A stretch of DNA of 64,000 bases from CBDFGK01 sp965247075 (GCA_965247075.1 CBDFGK010000002.1:372001-436000); one strand, 5' to 3'. Positions 1-8,652 are shown, counted from the first letter of the stretch. Numbers and translations: made by a program. The notes: generated by a model from the letters alone, not told the origin.

Positions 1-783
1 GAGGCTGGGGCGTTGGATGATGTCGACCTGTGAGCCCCACACCACCATGACTTCACCTGAGATACGACCGGCTTCCGGGGAGGCCAGGTAACCGACCAGG
101 GGTGCGACATTGGCCGGATTAAAAACATCAAAGCCATCTTCCGGCGCGGCGAACAATTCTGCCGTCATGCCTATATTGGTCATGTCGGTGCGGGCGCGCG
201 GCATGATCACGTTACAGGTTACGCCGTACTTGGTCAGCAACTGGGCGGCGCCCATGGTCATGGCGGTAATACCCGCTTTGGCGGCGGCATAGTTGGGCTG
301 GCCGGCGCTACCGAAAATAGACGCTTCGGAGGACGTGCTGATCAGGCGGCCATAGACTTCACCATCCTGTTTGGCTTTGCCGCGCCAGTATTTGGTGGCG
401 TTGCGCATGTTGACGAAGTGACCGCGCAGGTGAACGCGCACCACTGAATCAAACTGCTCATCATCCATGTTGAATATGGTCTGGTCGCGGCAGAAGCCGG
501 CATTATTGACCATGATATTCACATCGCCGTAGGTGTCCAGCGCAGTCTTGAACAGGTTGTTGGCATCGTTGGTGTCGGCGCAATCGCCCAGTACCAGAGT
601 GGCTTCACCGCCGGCCGCCTTGATGTCTTCAACCGTTTCCTCGGCGGCGGCTTTGGCATCGGGCAGGTCGATATCGCTGATAACAACACTGGCGCCCTGG
701 CTGGCCAGTTGCAGGGCTTCTTCGCGACCCAGGCCGCGACCCGCGCCAGTGATGATGGCTACTTTTCTGAAAAGATCTCCCAC
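1..783 (-). CDS. Short-chain dehydrogenase/reductase (3' end outside window)
   Basis: NAD(P)-dependent SDR, 261 codons visible with no stop before the window edge. The N-terminus has the Rossmann motif TGAGRGLG (about residues 12-19), then NNAG near residue 95, and the catalytic pattern S...YAAAK near residue 160. No ATG fits. A GTG at 783 preceded by AAGGAG is the likely start, and that ribosome site overlaps the stop of the upstream thiolase, so the two are translationally linked. Beside a thiolase it probably oxidises a 3-hydroxyacyl-CoA, or reduces a 3-oxoacyl-CoA, but substrate is inferred from the neighbour only. SDR family membership is secure. Confidence 0.85.
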   Translation of the reverse strand, partial: MGDLFRKVAIITGAGRGLGREEALQLASQGASVVISDIDLPDAKAAAEETVEDIKAAGGEATLVLGDCADTNDANNLFKTALDTYGDVNIMVNNAGFCRDQTIFNMDDEQFDSVVRVHLRGHFVNMRNATKYWRGKAKQDGEVYGRLISTSSEASIFGSAGQPNYAAAKAGITAMTMGAAQLLTKYGVTCNVIMPRARTDMTNIGMTAELFAAPEDGFDVFNPANVAPLVGYLASPEAGRISGEVMVVWGSQVDIIQRPSL

Positions 784-793
784 AATATGCTCC

Positions 794-1966
794 TTACAGT
801 CTTTCAATAATGGTGCCGGTACCATTGGCTGCACCGCAGCACATGGTAATCAGGGCAATGTTTTTGTCTTGTTGCTCCAGGCCGATCAAGGCTTCGCCAA
901 TCAGGCGTGCGCCGGTGGAACCGACCGGGTGACCCAGAGCGATGGCGCCGCCGCGGGTGTTTACCTTGCTCATGTCGGCATCGAAATGAAGCTGCCAGGA
1001 CAGTACCACGGAGGCGAAGGCCTCATTGATCTCGACCAGGTCGATATCACTCATGCTCATGCCGGTTTTCTTGAACAGCAATTCGGTGGCGTCGACCGGA
1101 CCATCCAGCAGGTAATAAGGATCTGCGCCGGCTACCACGCCCTGGATAATGCGAGCGCGAGGCTTGAGGCCGCGCGCCTTGGCTTCTTCAGCGCTCATCC
1201 ACAATATGGCAGCGGCGCCATCGGATACTTGTGACGATGTGCCGGCGGTGTGAACACCATCTTCGGTAAGAATTCTCAATCCGGACAGGCTTTCCATGGT
1301 GGTTTCACGCATGCCCTGATCGCGAGAGACGGTTTTGGTTTCACCGATGGGCTGACCGTCTGCACCGAGAATCGGTGCTTCTATATCTATTACCTGTGGA
1401 AACAGGCCCTTGTCCCAGGCGTCGATAGCGCGGCTGTGTGACATAACAGCCAGTTGGTCGCAGTCCTGTTTGGTGATGCCGCGGTTTTTGGCGATACGAT
1501 CGGCCGCTTCGAACTGGCTCATGGCCTGGTCCCAGGGCCAGTTTTCGGTGATGAAATAACCCGGGCCGTGCATGGCGCTGGCGCCCAGACCGACGCGGCT
1601 CATAACTTCGGCACCGGCGGCAATACCGATATTGACCTGGCCGGCTTCGACCAGGGCCGACATGATGTGATTGCAGACCTGGGCGGATCCACACTGGGTA
1701 TCGACGGTGGAACAACCGGCGGTGTACTCCGCACCCAGGTGCAGCCAGGCATTCTTGGCAAGGTTGTTGGATTGCTCACCGGCCTGGGTGACACAGCCGG
1801 CATAGGCCTGTTCAATATCTCCATAGCTCAAACCATTGCGTTCAACCAGCGCTTGGTAGGTCTCTGCCAGCAGGGCGACACTACTGATGCCGCTCAGATC
1901 GCCGACAATCGGCTTGCCACGACCATTGGGTGTGCGAACTACATCGACAATTACTGCTTCTGACAT
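794..1966 (-). CDS. Acetyl-CoA acyltransferase (thiolase), 390 aa
   Basis: Thiolase that cleaves a 3-oxoacyl-CoA or condenses two acyl-CoAs. The nucleophile is Cys92 in TQCGSAQ, the C-terminal half has NEAF and GHPVGSTGAR (catalytic His), and the second active cysteine is in TMCCGAANGTG. Length is normal for the family, at about 390 residues. The ATG at 1966 follows an AAGGAG. It is the first visible gene of a minus-strand pair with the SDR, 10 nt apart, which suggests beta-oxidation-type metabolism. It differs clearly from the paaJ-type thiolase at 57.5 kb, so it probably acts on another substrate. Confidence 0.92.
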   Translation of the reverse strand: MSEAVIVDVVRTPNGRGKPIVGDLSGISSVALLAETYQALVERNGLSYGDIEQAYAGCVTQAGEQSNNLAKNAWLHLGAEYTAGCSTVDTQCGSAQVCNHIMSALVEAGQVNIGIAAGAEVMSRVGLGASAMHGPGYFITENWPWDQAMSQFEAADRIAKNRGITKQDCDQLAVMSHSRAIDAWDKGLFPQVIDIEAPILGADGQPIGETKTVSRDQGMRETTMESLSGLRILTEDGVHTAGTSSQVSDGAAAILWMSAEEAKARGLKPRARIIQGVVAGADPYYLLDGPVDATELLFKKTGMSMSDIDLVEINEAFASVVLSWQLHFDADMSKVNTRGGAIALGHPVGSTGARLIGEALIGLEQQDKNIALITMCCGAANGTGTIIERL

Positions 1967-2145
1967 GTGTTTCTCCTTACAGAAATACGATCATCATTTC
2001 GTAAACAGCGGCGGGGCGCTCATCCTGGCCCACCAAAGAGTAACCCTCAGCAGGGCGCAAGATAATAGCAAAACCGGTTAGTTTGACGGGCAGGAAACGT
2101 TATATTTAGCCGACCCTGAACGGGTGTGTATGACATACTATACCG

Positions 2146-2589
2146 ATGGATATTTGGGTAGATGCAGACGCTTGTCCGGGGCCAATCAAGGAGATTCTCT
2201 TCCGGGCGGCGCAGCGCACGGGGATGCAGCTGACCCTGGTGGCAAATCATGCCCTGCGGGTGCCACCCAATCCCAATATTCGCATGTTGCAGGTGAGTTC
2301 GGGCTTTGATGTGGCGGACGACGAAATAGTGAAGCTGGCGCAGGCGGGTGATCTGGTGATCACCAGCGACATTCCGCTGGCGGGGGAGGTGATCGAGAAA
2401 GGTGCGCATGTGCTCAGCTCACGGGGTGAGCGCTTCACTGCCGATAACATCAAGCCGCGCCTCAATATGCGCGACTTTATGGACACCATGCGTACCAGTG
2501 GCATGCTATCGGGCGGTCCACCACCGCTGGGACCCCAGGAAAAGCAGCAGTTCGCCAATCAGTTGGATCGGCTGCTGGCCAAGGCGTAG
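2146..2589 (+). CDS. yaiI: YaiI/YqxD family protein (DUF188), 147 aa
   Basis: Small cytoplasmic protein of the UPF0178/DUF188 family, which has a PIN-like fold and no firmly established function. It begins MDIWVDADACPG, the family's conserved acidic/Cys start, and carries the conserved VITSDIPLA and the RGERFTADNI segment. Full length for the family (about 150 aa). It stands alone on the plus strand, divergent from the thiolase operon, and is followed by a stem-loop. Confidence 0.9.
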   Translation: MDIWVDADACPGPIKEILFRAAQRTGMQLTLVANHALRVPPNPNIRMLQVSSGFDVADDEIVKLAQAGDLVITSDIPLAGEVIEKGAHVLSSRGERFTADNIKPRLNMRDFMDTMRTSGMLSGGPPPLGPQEKQQFANQLDRLLAKA

Positions 2590-2607
2590 TGGCAAAACAA
2601 CCATCCC

Positions 2608-2630
2608 GGGAACAGACGTAAGTCTGTCCC
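2608..2630. repeat. Stem-loop after yaiI (terminator or REP-like)
   Basis: An imperfect inverted repeat, GGGAACAGAC paired with GTCTGTCCC around a GTAA loop, with one bulged A. It lies 19 nt after the yaiI stop. No T-tract follows, so it resembles a REP-type palindrome as much as an intrinsic terminator. A shorter GGGAC/GTCCC palindrome occurs at 20724-20738. Confidence 0.5.
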
Positions 2631-2653
2631 CGGCGGCACTACAGGAACGAGCG

Positions 2654-2865
2654 CTATTTCGAGACATCGCAGGGCGCGTAGTCACGTAACGCATCAGCTG
2701 GTTTGCCCTCGACGATGTGAATGTATTCCATGCCAACCCCGCAGGTGGCCGCTGGCTCAGCGGCGTCAGGTTGGTGGTTGCGATTCCGGTAGGCGGTAAC
2801 CAAATGGGCGTCTGATCCATTTCAAAGGCGGCCTGTTCGTCACAGAGGGGGTCGATGATGACCAT
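2654..2865 (-). pseudogene. Possible small gene (about 70 aa) with a one-base deletion
   Basis: No known family recognised. From ATG at 2865 the frame reads MVIIDPLCDEQAAFE, then leaves sense. Adding one A to the three-A run near 2819 restores a continuous frame to a stop at 2654, ending in GMEYIHIVEGKPADALRDY and a few more residues. The restored protein would be 70 aa with ordinary codon use. The upstream frame stays open for a further 35 codons without a start, so this may be the tail of a longer lost gene. No good ribosome site is visible. It fills most of the gap between yaiI and the DUF1244 gene. It could also be chance. Confidence 0.35.
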
Positions 2866-2986
2866 GATCTTGTTGAGTGCTATGGGATTGCTGCAGAAAC
2901 ATGCTGTGTAAGTCGTGGTACAGTCTGCACCTCGGCGCGCCGCAATGAATTGACGCGCATCAAGATAGAGTCAGGAGATGCACGTT

Positions 2987-3289
2987 ATGTCAGCAGTGTT
3001 AGATCACCCGGAAATAGAGGCAGCCGTGCTGCGGCGTTTGATTAAACACCTGGACAGTCGCAAGGATGTTCAAAATATTGAATTGATGGCACTGGCAGGG
3101 TTCTGCCGCAACTGTTTGTCGAAGTGGTATGTAGAGGCAGCCACCGAGGCGGGTATGGATGTGGCGCTGGATAATGCCAGGGAGATGGTTTACGGCATGC
3201 CTTACCAGGACTGGAAAAACCAGTACCAGACCGAGGCAACCGCTGAGCAGCTAGCTGCCTTTGATGCCCACCGGAAGGAGGGGCAGTAG
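2987..3289 (+). CDS. DUF1244 family protein, 100 aa
   Basis: Small conserved proteobacterial protein of unknown function. The diagnostic block is RKDVQNIELMALAGFCRNC followed by LSKWY, with a CRNC cysteine pair that suggests metal or redox chemistry. The later NAREMVYGMPYQDWK segment is also typical. Two in-frame ATGs exist. The one at 2978 abuts the AGGAG directly, whereas 2987 is 9 nt from it, so 2987 is preferred. Confidence 0.85.
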   Translation: MSAVLDHPEIEAAVLRRLIKHLDSRKDVQNIELMALAGFCRNCLSKWYVEAATEAGMDVALDNAREMVYGMPYQDWKNQYQTEATAEQLAAFDAHRKEGQ

Positions 3290-3316
3290 GGCGTCGCGCA
3301 GCACGCCCGCTGCATA

Positions 3317-3592
3317 TCAGACGGCGTCTTGCTCGCGCATGTCGCGCAGATACTTGAAGCGCGTGGAGTAGGGCTCTACTACCTGCTCGCGGGTGCGCTT
3401 GAGAAAGGAGGACAGCTCTTCCCTCGGCTGATTTTCAGCCTCATCCCAGTACAGGTGATCACGCAGGCCGCTAATGCCTTCGCTCAGGGCCGATGCACTT
3501 TCGATGGTGGCCTGCACCAAAAAAAGCTCAGCCATAACCAGGTCGCTGATAGCGCGGCCCGCACGGTTGCGAATTGAGCTGTCGGTGTCCAT
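3317..3592 (-). CDS. Hypothetical protein, 91 aa
   Basis: Not recognised. The protein is mostly helical with a charged C-terminus (REELSSFLKRTREQVVEPYS, then RFKYLRDMREQ), has no signal peptide, membrane segment or cysteine, and is probably cytoplasmic. The start at 3592 (MDTDSSIRNR) is favoured over an ATG-like start at 3634 because GGGGAG lies six bases upstream of it. It converges on the DUF1244 gene. Confidence 0.6.
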   Translation of the reverse strand: MDTDSSIRNRAGRAISDLVMAELFLVQATIESASALSEGISGLRDHLYWDEAENQPREELSSFLKRTREQVVEPYSTRFKYLRDMREQDAV

Positions 3593-3858
3593 TTGTTGCT
3601 CCCCTTTATCTGAATTGATCACTTTTTGCACCATTCTCTGCCATTGAGCGCACCACTATGTAGTGCGAGGCGGCGATTCTATGCATTTTCGCCGCTATAT
3701 CAATGGCTTTCGCCGCCAAATACCTGTTTTTAGCCGCGCTCTGTAATATTTACCGCAGAAATTGTGCCAAATTCACCAAAGCACTATTTTTCTGCTGAGG
3801 GCTTGCATAAACCCCAGCATGGTTGATACTCACAAAACCATTTAAAAGGAGAGCAGGA

Positions 3859-5385
3859 ATGAAAACGGGAGCCCTATTTTTTATAACCCTATGGATGTTA
3901 CTGGCAGCGACATTTGCCGGCGCTGCCAAGCAGCCCAATATTCTCGTCATCTGGGGTGACGACATTGGCATTACCAATATCAGTGCCTACAGCGACGGCA
4001 TTATGGGTTATCACACCCCCAGTATTGATCGCATTGCCAGTGAAGGCATGCGCTTTACCGATTATTACGGTGACCAAAGCTGTACTGCGGGACGCTCCTC
4101 ATTTATCACCGGACAGTCCCCCATGCGTACCGGTTTGACCAAGGTGGGTATGCCCGGCGCGGATCTGGGCCTGCAGGACCGGGATATTACTATTGCCGAG
4201 GTACTAAAGGATCGCGGCTATGCCACCGGCCAGTTCGGCAAGAACCACCTGGGAGACAAGGACAGGTTCCTGCCTACGAACCATGGTTTTGATGAGTTTT
4301 TGGGTAATCTATATCACCTCAATGCCGAGGAAGAGCCAGAAGATGAAGATTACCCACAGATGCTCTGGTTTCAGAAACAATTCGGGCCGCGCGGTGTGAT
4401 TCATTCCTATGCGGATGGCCGCATAGAAGACACCGGTCCGCTGACTCGCAAGCGCATGGAAACCGCCGATGAGGAGTTTATCGTCGCTGCGCAAAAATTT
4501 GTCGACAAGCAGGTGAAGGCTGATAAGCCTTTCTTTGTCTGGGTTAATACCACCGGCATGCATTTTCGCACGCACCGGGCCGAGCAGCACAAGGGCAAGT
4601 CTGGGCAGGGCTTTTACAATGATGTGATGGTCGCTCACGATGAGTTGGTCGGCCAGATGCTGGACCAGTTGGATGAACTGGGTATAGCGGACAACACCCT
4701 GGTGTTCTACTCCACCGATAACGGTGTTCATTTTAATACCTGGCCGGATGCGGGTGTGACGCCATTTCGCAGTGAGAAAAACTCCAACTGGGAAGGCGCA
4801 TACCGGGTGCCCATGATGGTGCGTTGGCCGGGGAAAATTCCCGCCGGTAGCATCTCCACAGAAGTCATGTCGCATCTGGACTGGATGCCGACCCTTGCCG
4901 CGATCGGTGGTGATACCGATTTGAAGGAGCGCTTGTTGGAAGGTACACGCATTGGTAACAAACAGGCCAAGGTGTACCTGGATGGTTATAATTTTGTGCC
5001 GTACTTGACCGGTACGCAAAAGTCAGGTCCACGCACTGAATTCCATTACATTAGTGACGAGGGTATGCCGGTGGGGGTGCGTGCAGGTGACTGGAAGATT
5101 GTCTACGCAGAGAACAGGGCCAAGACCATGGCGCTGTGGGCAGAGCCCCTGGTGATTTTACGCATTCCCAAGATATTTAACTTGCGTCGCGACCCCTATG
5201 AACGGGCGGATCACAATTCAAATACCTATTGGGATTGGGTGATCGACAAGGTGCCGCAGTTCTATCTGGGCGCCGCGCGGACGCAGCAATTCCTGGCGAC
5301 TTTCAGGGAGTATCCACCCAGTCAGAAATCGGATTCCTGGTCTATTGATAAACTTACCGAGCAGTTACTACAGGATATGGAATAA
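3859..5385 (+). CDS. Arylsulfatase-type sulfatase, exported, 508 aa
   Basis: Hydrolyses a sulfate ester in the periplasm. A hydrophobic signal peptide (residues 1-22, ending AGA) precedes the N-terminal PNILVIWGDDIG metal site. The modification motif is CTAGR with Cys75, which must be oxidised to formylglycine by an FGE-type enzyme. No maturase gene is in this window. The start at 3859 follows AGGAG. An upstream in-frame start at 3823 would spoil the signal peptide. Both flanking genes are convergent or divergent, so it is monocistronic. Length is typical of the family. The substrate is not predictable from the sequence. Confidence 0.9.
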   Translation: MKTGALFFITLWMLLAATFAGAAKQPNILVIWGDDIGITNISAYSDGIMGYHTPSIDRIASEGMRFTDYYGDQSCTAGRSSFITGQSPMRTGLTKVGMPGADLGLQDRDITIAEVLKDRGYATGQFGKNHLGDKDRFLPTNHGFDEFLGNLYHLNAEEEPEDEDYPQMLWFQKQFGPRGVIHSYADGRIEDTGPLTRKRMETADEEFIVAAQKFVDKQVKADKPFFVWVNTTGMHFRTHRAEQHKGKSGQGFYNDVMVAHDELVGQMLDQLDELGIADNTLVFYSTDNGVHFNTWPDAGVTPFRSEKNSNWEGAYRVPMMVRWPGKIPAGSISTEVMSHLDWMPTLAAIGGDTDLKERLLEGTRIGNKQAKVYLDGYNFVPYLTGTQKSGPRTEFHYISDEGMPVGVRAGDWKIVYAENRAKTMALWAEPLVILRIPKIFNLRRDPYERADHNSNTYWDWVIDKVPQFYLGAARTQQFLATFREYPPSQKSDSWSIDKLTEQLLQDME

Positions 5386-5389
5386 TGTA

Positions 5390-5410
5390 GGGGCGATTTT
5401 TAATCGCCCC
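5390..5410. terminator. Stem-loop between convergent sulfatase and selenoprotein genes
   Basis: A perfect 8-bp inverted repeat (GGGGCGAT with ATCGCCCC) around a TTTTA loop, starting 4 nt after the sulfatase stop and ending 3 nt before the stop of the convergent gene. It probably ends transcription from both sides, although no long T-tract follows on the plus strand. Confidence 0.55.
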
Positions 5411-5413
5411 TGG

Positions 5414-6055
5414 TCATTCCAGCACGCTCTTGGCGTAAGCCAGAACCCCTGCAGCATTCACCCGGGTGCTGTAGGCCTCTATAAATATCTTGCCGACAAT
5501 TTCCATGTCTGCATTTACCACGAACACACCTGGATAGGGAATGCCGTAGGCATTGTCGCCCGGCTGGTATTCGGTGTTGAGGATGTCCAGTGTCTGCACA
5601 CTGCCGGCGTCGATATCTGACAGAAACGGGTAGGTGATGCCCTGCGCAACAATAAAGGCCTGCTGAAGCTCCGGCGCGTCGTAAGTCATGGCGACCACGA
5701 CGATACCCGCTTCTTCAAAACCGGCTAAATTCTCTTGCAGCTGCACGAGCTGCTTCATGCAGTAGGGTCACCAGTGTGCAGAACGGTTGGCAATAAAAAC
5801 CATGCCCTTGTCGTTAATAAACTGTCCGGTGTCGCTGAGGACTGCTCCCTGGTACAGCGCATTGATTGGGGGGAATGTTGTGCCAATGCTGAGGCCGGCA
5901 TCAAAGTCGTCGGCGTCGGCAGAGACAAACATGTCTTTGGTTACCTGTTCCTTGAGAACCCCGAACAGAGGTTCTCGCAACACATAGCCCACCACCGCCA
6001 GCACTGCGACGCCACCGACAATGCTCAAAAAAATCTTCTTCATTGGGGAAAACAT
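5414..6055 (-). CDS. Peroxiredoxin-like thiol oxidoreductase, candidate selenoprotein (in-frame TGA)
   Basis: Two adjacent open segments (6055-5771 and 5767-5414) lie in the same frame and are separated by one TGA at 5768-5770. Read through, the protein is 213 aa: a signal-anchor helix (MKKIFLSIVGGVAVLAVVGY), then a redoxin domain reading FIANRSAHW-[TGA]-PYCMKQL. Cysteine relatives have WCPYC here, so the TGA falls exactly on the redox-active residue and would give a UxxC motif (Sec96, Cys99 from the 6055 start). The downstream part, AGIVVVAMTYDAPELQQAF and on, is a normal AhpC/TSA-type fold. The start may be 6055 or 6043. Selenocysteine-containing Prx-like families are known from marine bacteria. 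The alternative is a Cys-to-stop nonsense mutation. Confidence 0.75.
5737..5770 (-). promoter_or_regulatory. Candidate bacterial SECIS element with its UGA
   Basis: On the minus strand the UGA is followed, 20 nt later, by a five-base loop CGUGC closed by a perfect 6-bp stem, GCAGCU with AGCUGC. Published bSECIS rules ask for a UGA-to-loop distance of about 16-37 nt and a G among the first two loop bases. Here the second loop base is G. The stem also lies wholly inside the coding sequence, as expected in bacteria. Confidence 0.65.
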
Positions 6056-6285
6056 TCCAGAGAGTTTGCAAAAGTATACTCCGAATCCTTGGCGTGTATA
6101 GCCGACTCAGCAGACAATCGGCAATCACAAGAAGCTGCTGGGTGATAACCCGGACGCGCGCTATTTCTCGGCGGTGATAGATGATCGGCATGGTGTTCTG
6201 GCGCTTCCTGATGCCAGAAGAACCTATAGCCGCCCCGCCCGGATACGTGCAACTAAAGAGAGGCTTTTACTACATTACCTAAAAA

Positions 6286-6441
6286 CATACTTTTATCCGG
6301 CAGATGATCCCGGATTTTGAAGAGCACAAAGGTAAAGATGGTATTGTCGATCCCGAGGCACTGGCGCAGAATTACCTGAATCTGTACCAGCAGCCACGCA
6401 ACGCCTGGACCTTTGAAATGGATGTGCGGCCATGGATAGCT
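6286..6441 (+). pseudogene. C-terminal remnant of an SDR dehydrogenase
   Basis: The frame reads HTFIRQMIPDF, then DPEALAQNYLNLYQQPRNAW and TFEMDVRPW, the typical C-terminal tail of a group of SDR enzymes (FIxxxxP ... YxxLxxQPRSAWTxELDxRPW). The catalytic and nucleotide-binding parts are absent, and the frame is closed by a TAA just upstream. It joins directly to a second remnant at ATGGATAGC. Upstream (6101-6330) another open frame without a start ends in LHYLKTYFYPADDPGF. I do not recognise it. Confidence 0.7.
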
Positions 6442-6619
6442 ATGTTGATGCGGTTTATACAGCGGTCTGGTTCGATGGCAAGAAAATGGATGAGATCGAT
6501 GTCATTGCCGAGGTGTGTTTGGCGCGCCCACTATGTTTATGGGTGACGATATGTACTTTGGTCAGGATCGGCTGGATTTTGTTGAACAGGAGTTGTTGGG
6601 CGCATGGCCTTCAGCGTAG
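6432..6619 (+). pseudogene. Remnant of a DsbA-family 2-hydroxychromene-2-carboxylate isomerase-like gene
   Basis: The first segment, MDSYVDAVYTAVWFDGKKMD and onward to VIAEV, matches the helical middle of the HCCA-isomerase/GST-kappa group. After a frame change the sequence continues CRGVFGAPTMFMGDDMYFGQ then DRLDFVEQELLG, which is that family's C-terminus. About 30 codons between the two are missing, as is the whole N-terminus. It is fused at its 5' end to the SDR remnant. It is non-functional. Confidence 0.7.
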
Positions 6620-6626
6620 CCCGGCG

Positions 6627-7532
6627 TTAGAGCGCCGCCAGTTGTTCACCGGTGGCGTAAGAGGTCTGCGTGCCCTTGCCGGTAACGCTGTGTGAAGCGT
6701 ACTTCACCGCCAGCGACATGGCTTCAACCACGTCGGCATGCCGGCTATAACTGTGGGCAAAGCAGCCGATAAAGGCATCGCCGGCACCGGTGGTGTCGAC
6801 CGCATCTACCGAGGGTGCATCGACCATGCTTACCTCGTCGCCGTGCAACCACAGGGCACCTTTTTCTCCCAGTGTAACGATAAGGTTTTTGAGTCCCTTG
6901 GCCAGCAGTGTATCTGCCGCCGCCCTGATCTGGTCGATGCTCTCAACCGGCATGCCGGTGAGAATTTCCAACTCGGTTTCATTGGGCACGAAAAAATCAC
7001 ACTTGCAGGCGTAGTCCAGGTCCAGCGTGGGGGTGGCCGGTGCCGGATTGAGAATAACCGGGATGTTATTGGCATTGCCGAAGTCTATAGTGTGGTAAAC
7101 GGTCTCCAGCGGTATCTCCAATTGCAGGATGATCAATTTGCAGGCTTTGAGTGCTTCTGCAGCGGTGTCGACGTCGACCGGTAACAGGTGATTGTTGGCA
7201 CCCGGGATAATCAGGATGCGATTTTGTGAATCCTTGTCGACCCAGATGGGTGCGACGCCACTGGATACACCGGCCACTTTCTCCACGTGATCGGTGTTGA
7301 CGCCGTAGCTCTGGAAGTTCTTGATCGTGTTATCGGCGAAGGCATCGTCGCCCACCCGCGCCATCATCATGACTTCTGAACCGAGCAGGGCGGCAGCGAC
7401 AGCCTGGTTGGCGCCCTTGCCACCACAACCCATTTGGAAGTCTTTGGCGACCAGGGTTTCTCCCGCCTTGGGCACCACGTCGGTATAGGCAATAAGGTCT
7501 ACCATGCTGGACCCGATGACTGCGATTTTCAT
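6627..7532 (-). CDS. rbsK: Ribokinase, 301 aa
   Basis: Phosphorylates ribose to ribose 5-phosphate in the cytoplasm. It is a PfkB-family kinase with the N-terminal GCGGKGAN sugar-binding motif (residues 35-42) and the signature DTTGAGDAF (246-254), with Asp252 as catalytic base. Length is typical (about 300 aa). It is the last gene of a minus-strand operon behind the NUP lipoprotein (6 nt gap) and a GRP-type sugar transporter. That places it downstream of nucleoside cleavage and ribose uptake. PfkB enzymes acting on other nucleoside sugars cannot be excluded. Confidence 0.9.
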   Translation of the reverse strand: MKIAVIGSSMVDLIAYTDVVPKAGETLVAKDFQMGCGGKGANQAVAAALLGSEVMMMARVGDDAFADNTIKNFQSYGVNTDHVEKVAGVSSGVAPIWVDKDSQNRILIIPGANNHLLPVDVDTAAEALKACKLIILQLEIPLETVYHTIDFGNANNIPVILNPAPATPTLDLDYACKCDFFVPNETELEILTGMPVESIDQIRAAADTLLAKGLKNLIVTLGEKGALWLHGDEVSMVDAPSVDAVDTTGAGDAFIGCFAHSYSRHADVVEAMSLAVKYASHSVTGKGTQTSYATGEQLAAL

Positions 7533-7538
7533 AGTGTG

Positions 7539-8642
7539 TTACTCCCCAGGTGTCTTGTATTGGTAGGTGGACCAGTTATTGAGAATCTCGTCGACTACCA
7601 CGCTGCCTACCAGATAGGCATTTTCCAGCGCGGCATCCAGGCCTGCATAGCTGTCGTGTTGTTCTGCCAGCAGGTTATCGGCGGCGCTGACACCTGGCGG
7701 TGGCATGGTGTAGTTGCTGGCGGTGCGCAGCACCAGCAAGCGGTTTTTGTTGACCTTGCCGGCCTTGTCCAGGTAGGCGAGGGACTGGTAGGTGCCGGTA
7801 TCTTCCATGGCCGAGCTGACAAATTCACCTTTGCCATGGGTCCAGTAATCGGTCCACTCGTTAGCCCACTGGTTCAACAGTTGACCGTGCCAGAAGGTCA
7901 TAGCGGCCAGTTGGTCGCCACGCAATACAAACGGCGTGCGTTGTGCCACTTCGTGCTCCGTATAGAGATCGCGGGTGGCGGCGAGGGTAGGGTGATCCGG
8001 TAAATCCATGTCCTCGGTGAGGGTGAACGCCCAGTCGACCAGTGTCTCGTTGAGTTGGAATACTTCACCCAGACTGTAGGATTTGCGAGATTTGTCCTGC
8101 ATGCCCTGGCTGAACAGGGGGATGTATCCATGCTGCCAGTGGGCCGGGATCTCCCTGGCGTCAATTTCGTGGGCCAGGTCACCGTCGACCAAATAGTCGG
8201 CCCAGGCCACCGAACCCAGCGAGGCATCCTCCGGATCGAACCCCGAAATTCCCGCCACCAGCCAGTAGGCGTCCGTCAGGTCGAAGCGTGGGTCCAGGCC
8301 CAGGGCCATGATCGATGCCGAGGAGTTGGCGGTGCCCATCCCGGTGACGATACCCAGGACACCGGTATTGAGATTGACCTTGATGTCGTGATGCATATGC
8401 GGTGCCGCAAAGGTCGTGTCCAGGTGGCGGCGCTCATTCCAGCGCTGGAACTCACCGGCCTTGTCGCCGCTGTCTTCATCGGTCTCAAACATGGTAACGA
8501 TGACCACCTTGATCGGTATGGCATCTTCCACCACCTTGACGGTGTCATTCGACTTGCCCGGCTCGTTGTCATTGTCCTGGTCACGGACGCAGCCCTGCAG
8601 GCCCAGGTTGCACAGGAATATGAGAATCAGCAAGCGATACAT
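7539..8642 (-). CDS. NUP (purine nucleoside permease) family lipoprotein, 367 aa
   Basis: Member of the NUP family, named after a Candida nucleoside permease but structurally related to nucleoside phosphorylases. A lipoprotein signal is evident: a hydrophobic stretch ends LQGC with lipidated Cys18, followed by a charged, Asp-rich linker. The core has KVVIVTMFE, then GVLGIVTGMGTANSSASIMA and WLVAGISGFDP. A soluble lipoprotein cannot be a permease, so in this organism it more likely binds or cleaves nucleosides at the periplasmic face of a membrane. It sits between a transporter and ribokinase in one operon, in line with release of ribose or ribose phosphate from nucleosides. Confidence 0.82.
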   Translation of the reverse strand: MYRLLILIFLCNLGLQGCVRDQDNDNEPGKSNDTVKVVEDAIPIKVVIVTMFETDEDSGDKAGEFQRWNERRHLDTTFAAPHMHHDIKVNLNTGVLGIVTGMGTANSSASIMALGLDPRFDLTDAYWLVAGISGFDPEDASLGSVAWADYLVDGDLAHEIDAREIPAHWQHGYIPLFSQGMQDKSRKSYSLGEVFQLNETLVDWAFTLTEDMDLPDHPTLAATRDLYTEHEVAQRTPFVLRGDQLAAMTFWHGQLLNQWANEWTDYWTHGKGEFVSSAMEDTGTYQSLAYLDKAGKVNKNRLLVLRTASNYTMPPPGVSAADNLLAEQHDSYAGLDAALENAYLVGSVVVDEILNNWSTYQYKTPGE

Positions 8643-8652
8643 GGCTTTACCT

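Noticed and set aside
6101..6330. Plus-strand open frame ending LHYLKTYFYPADDPGF
   Set aside because: It has no start codon or ribosome site and no recognised family. It may be a third remnant in this decayed patch but cannot be supported.
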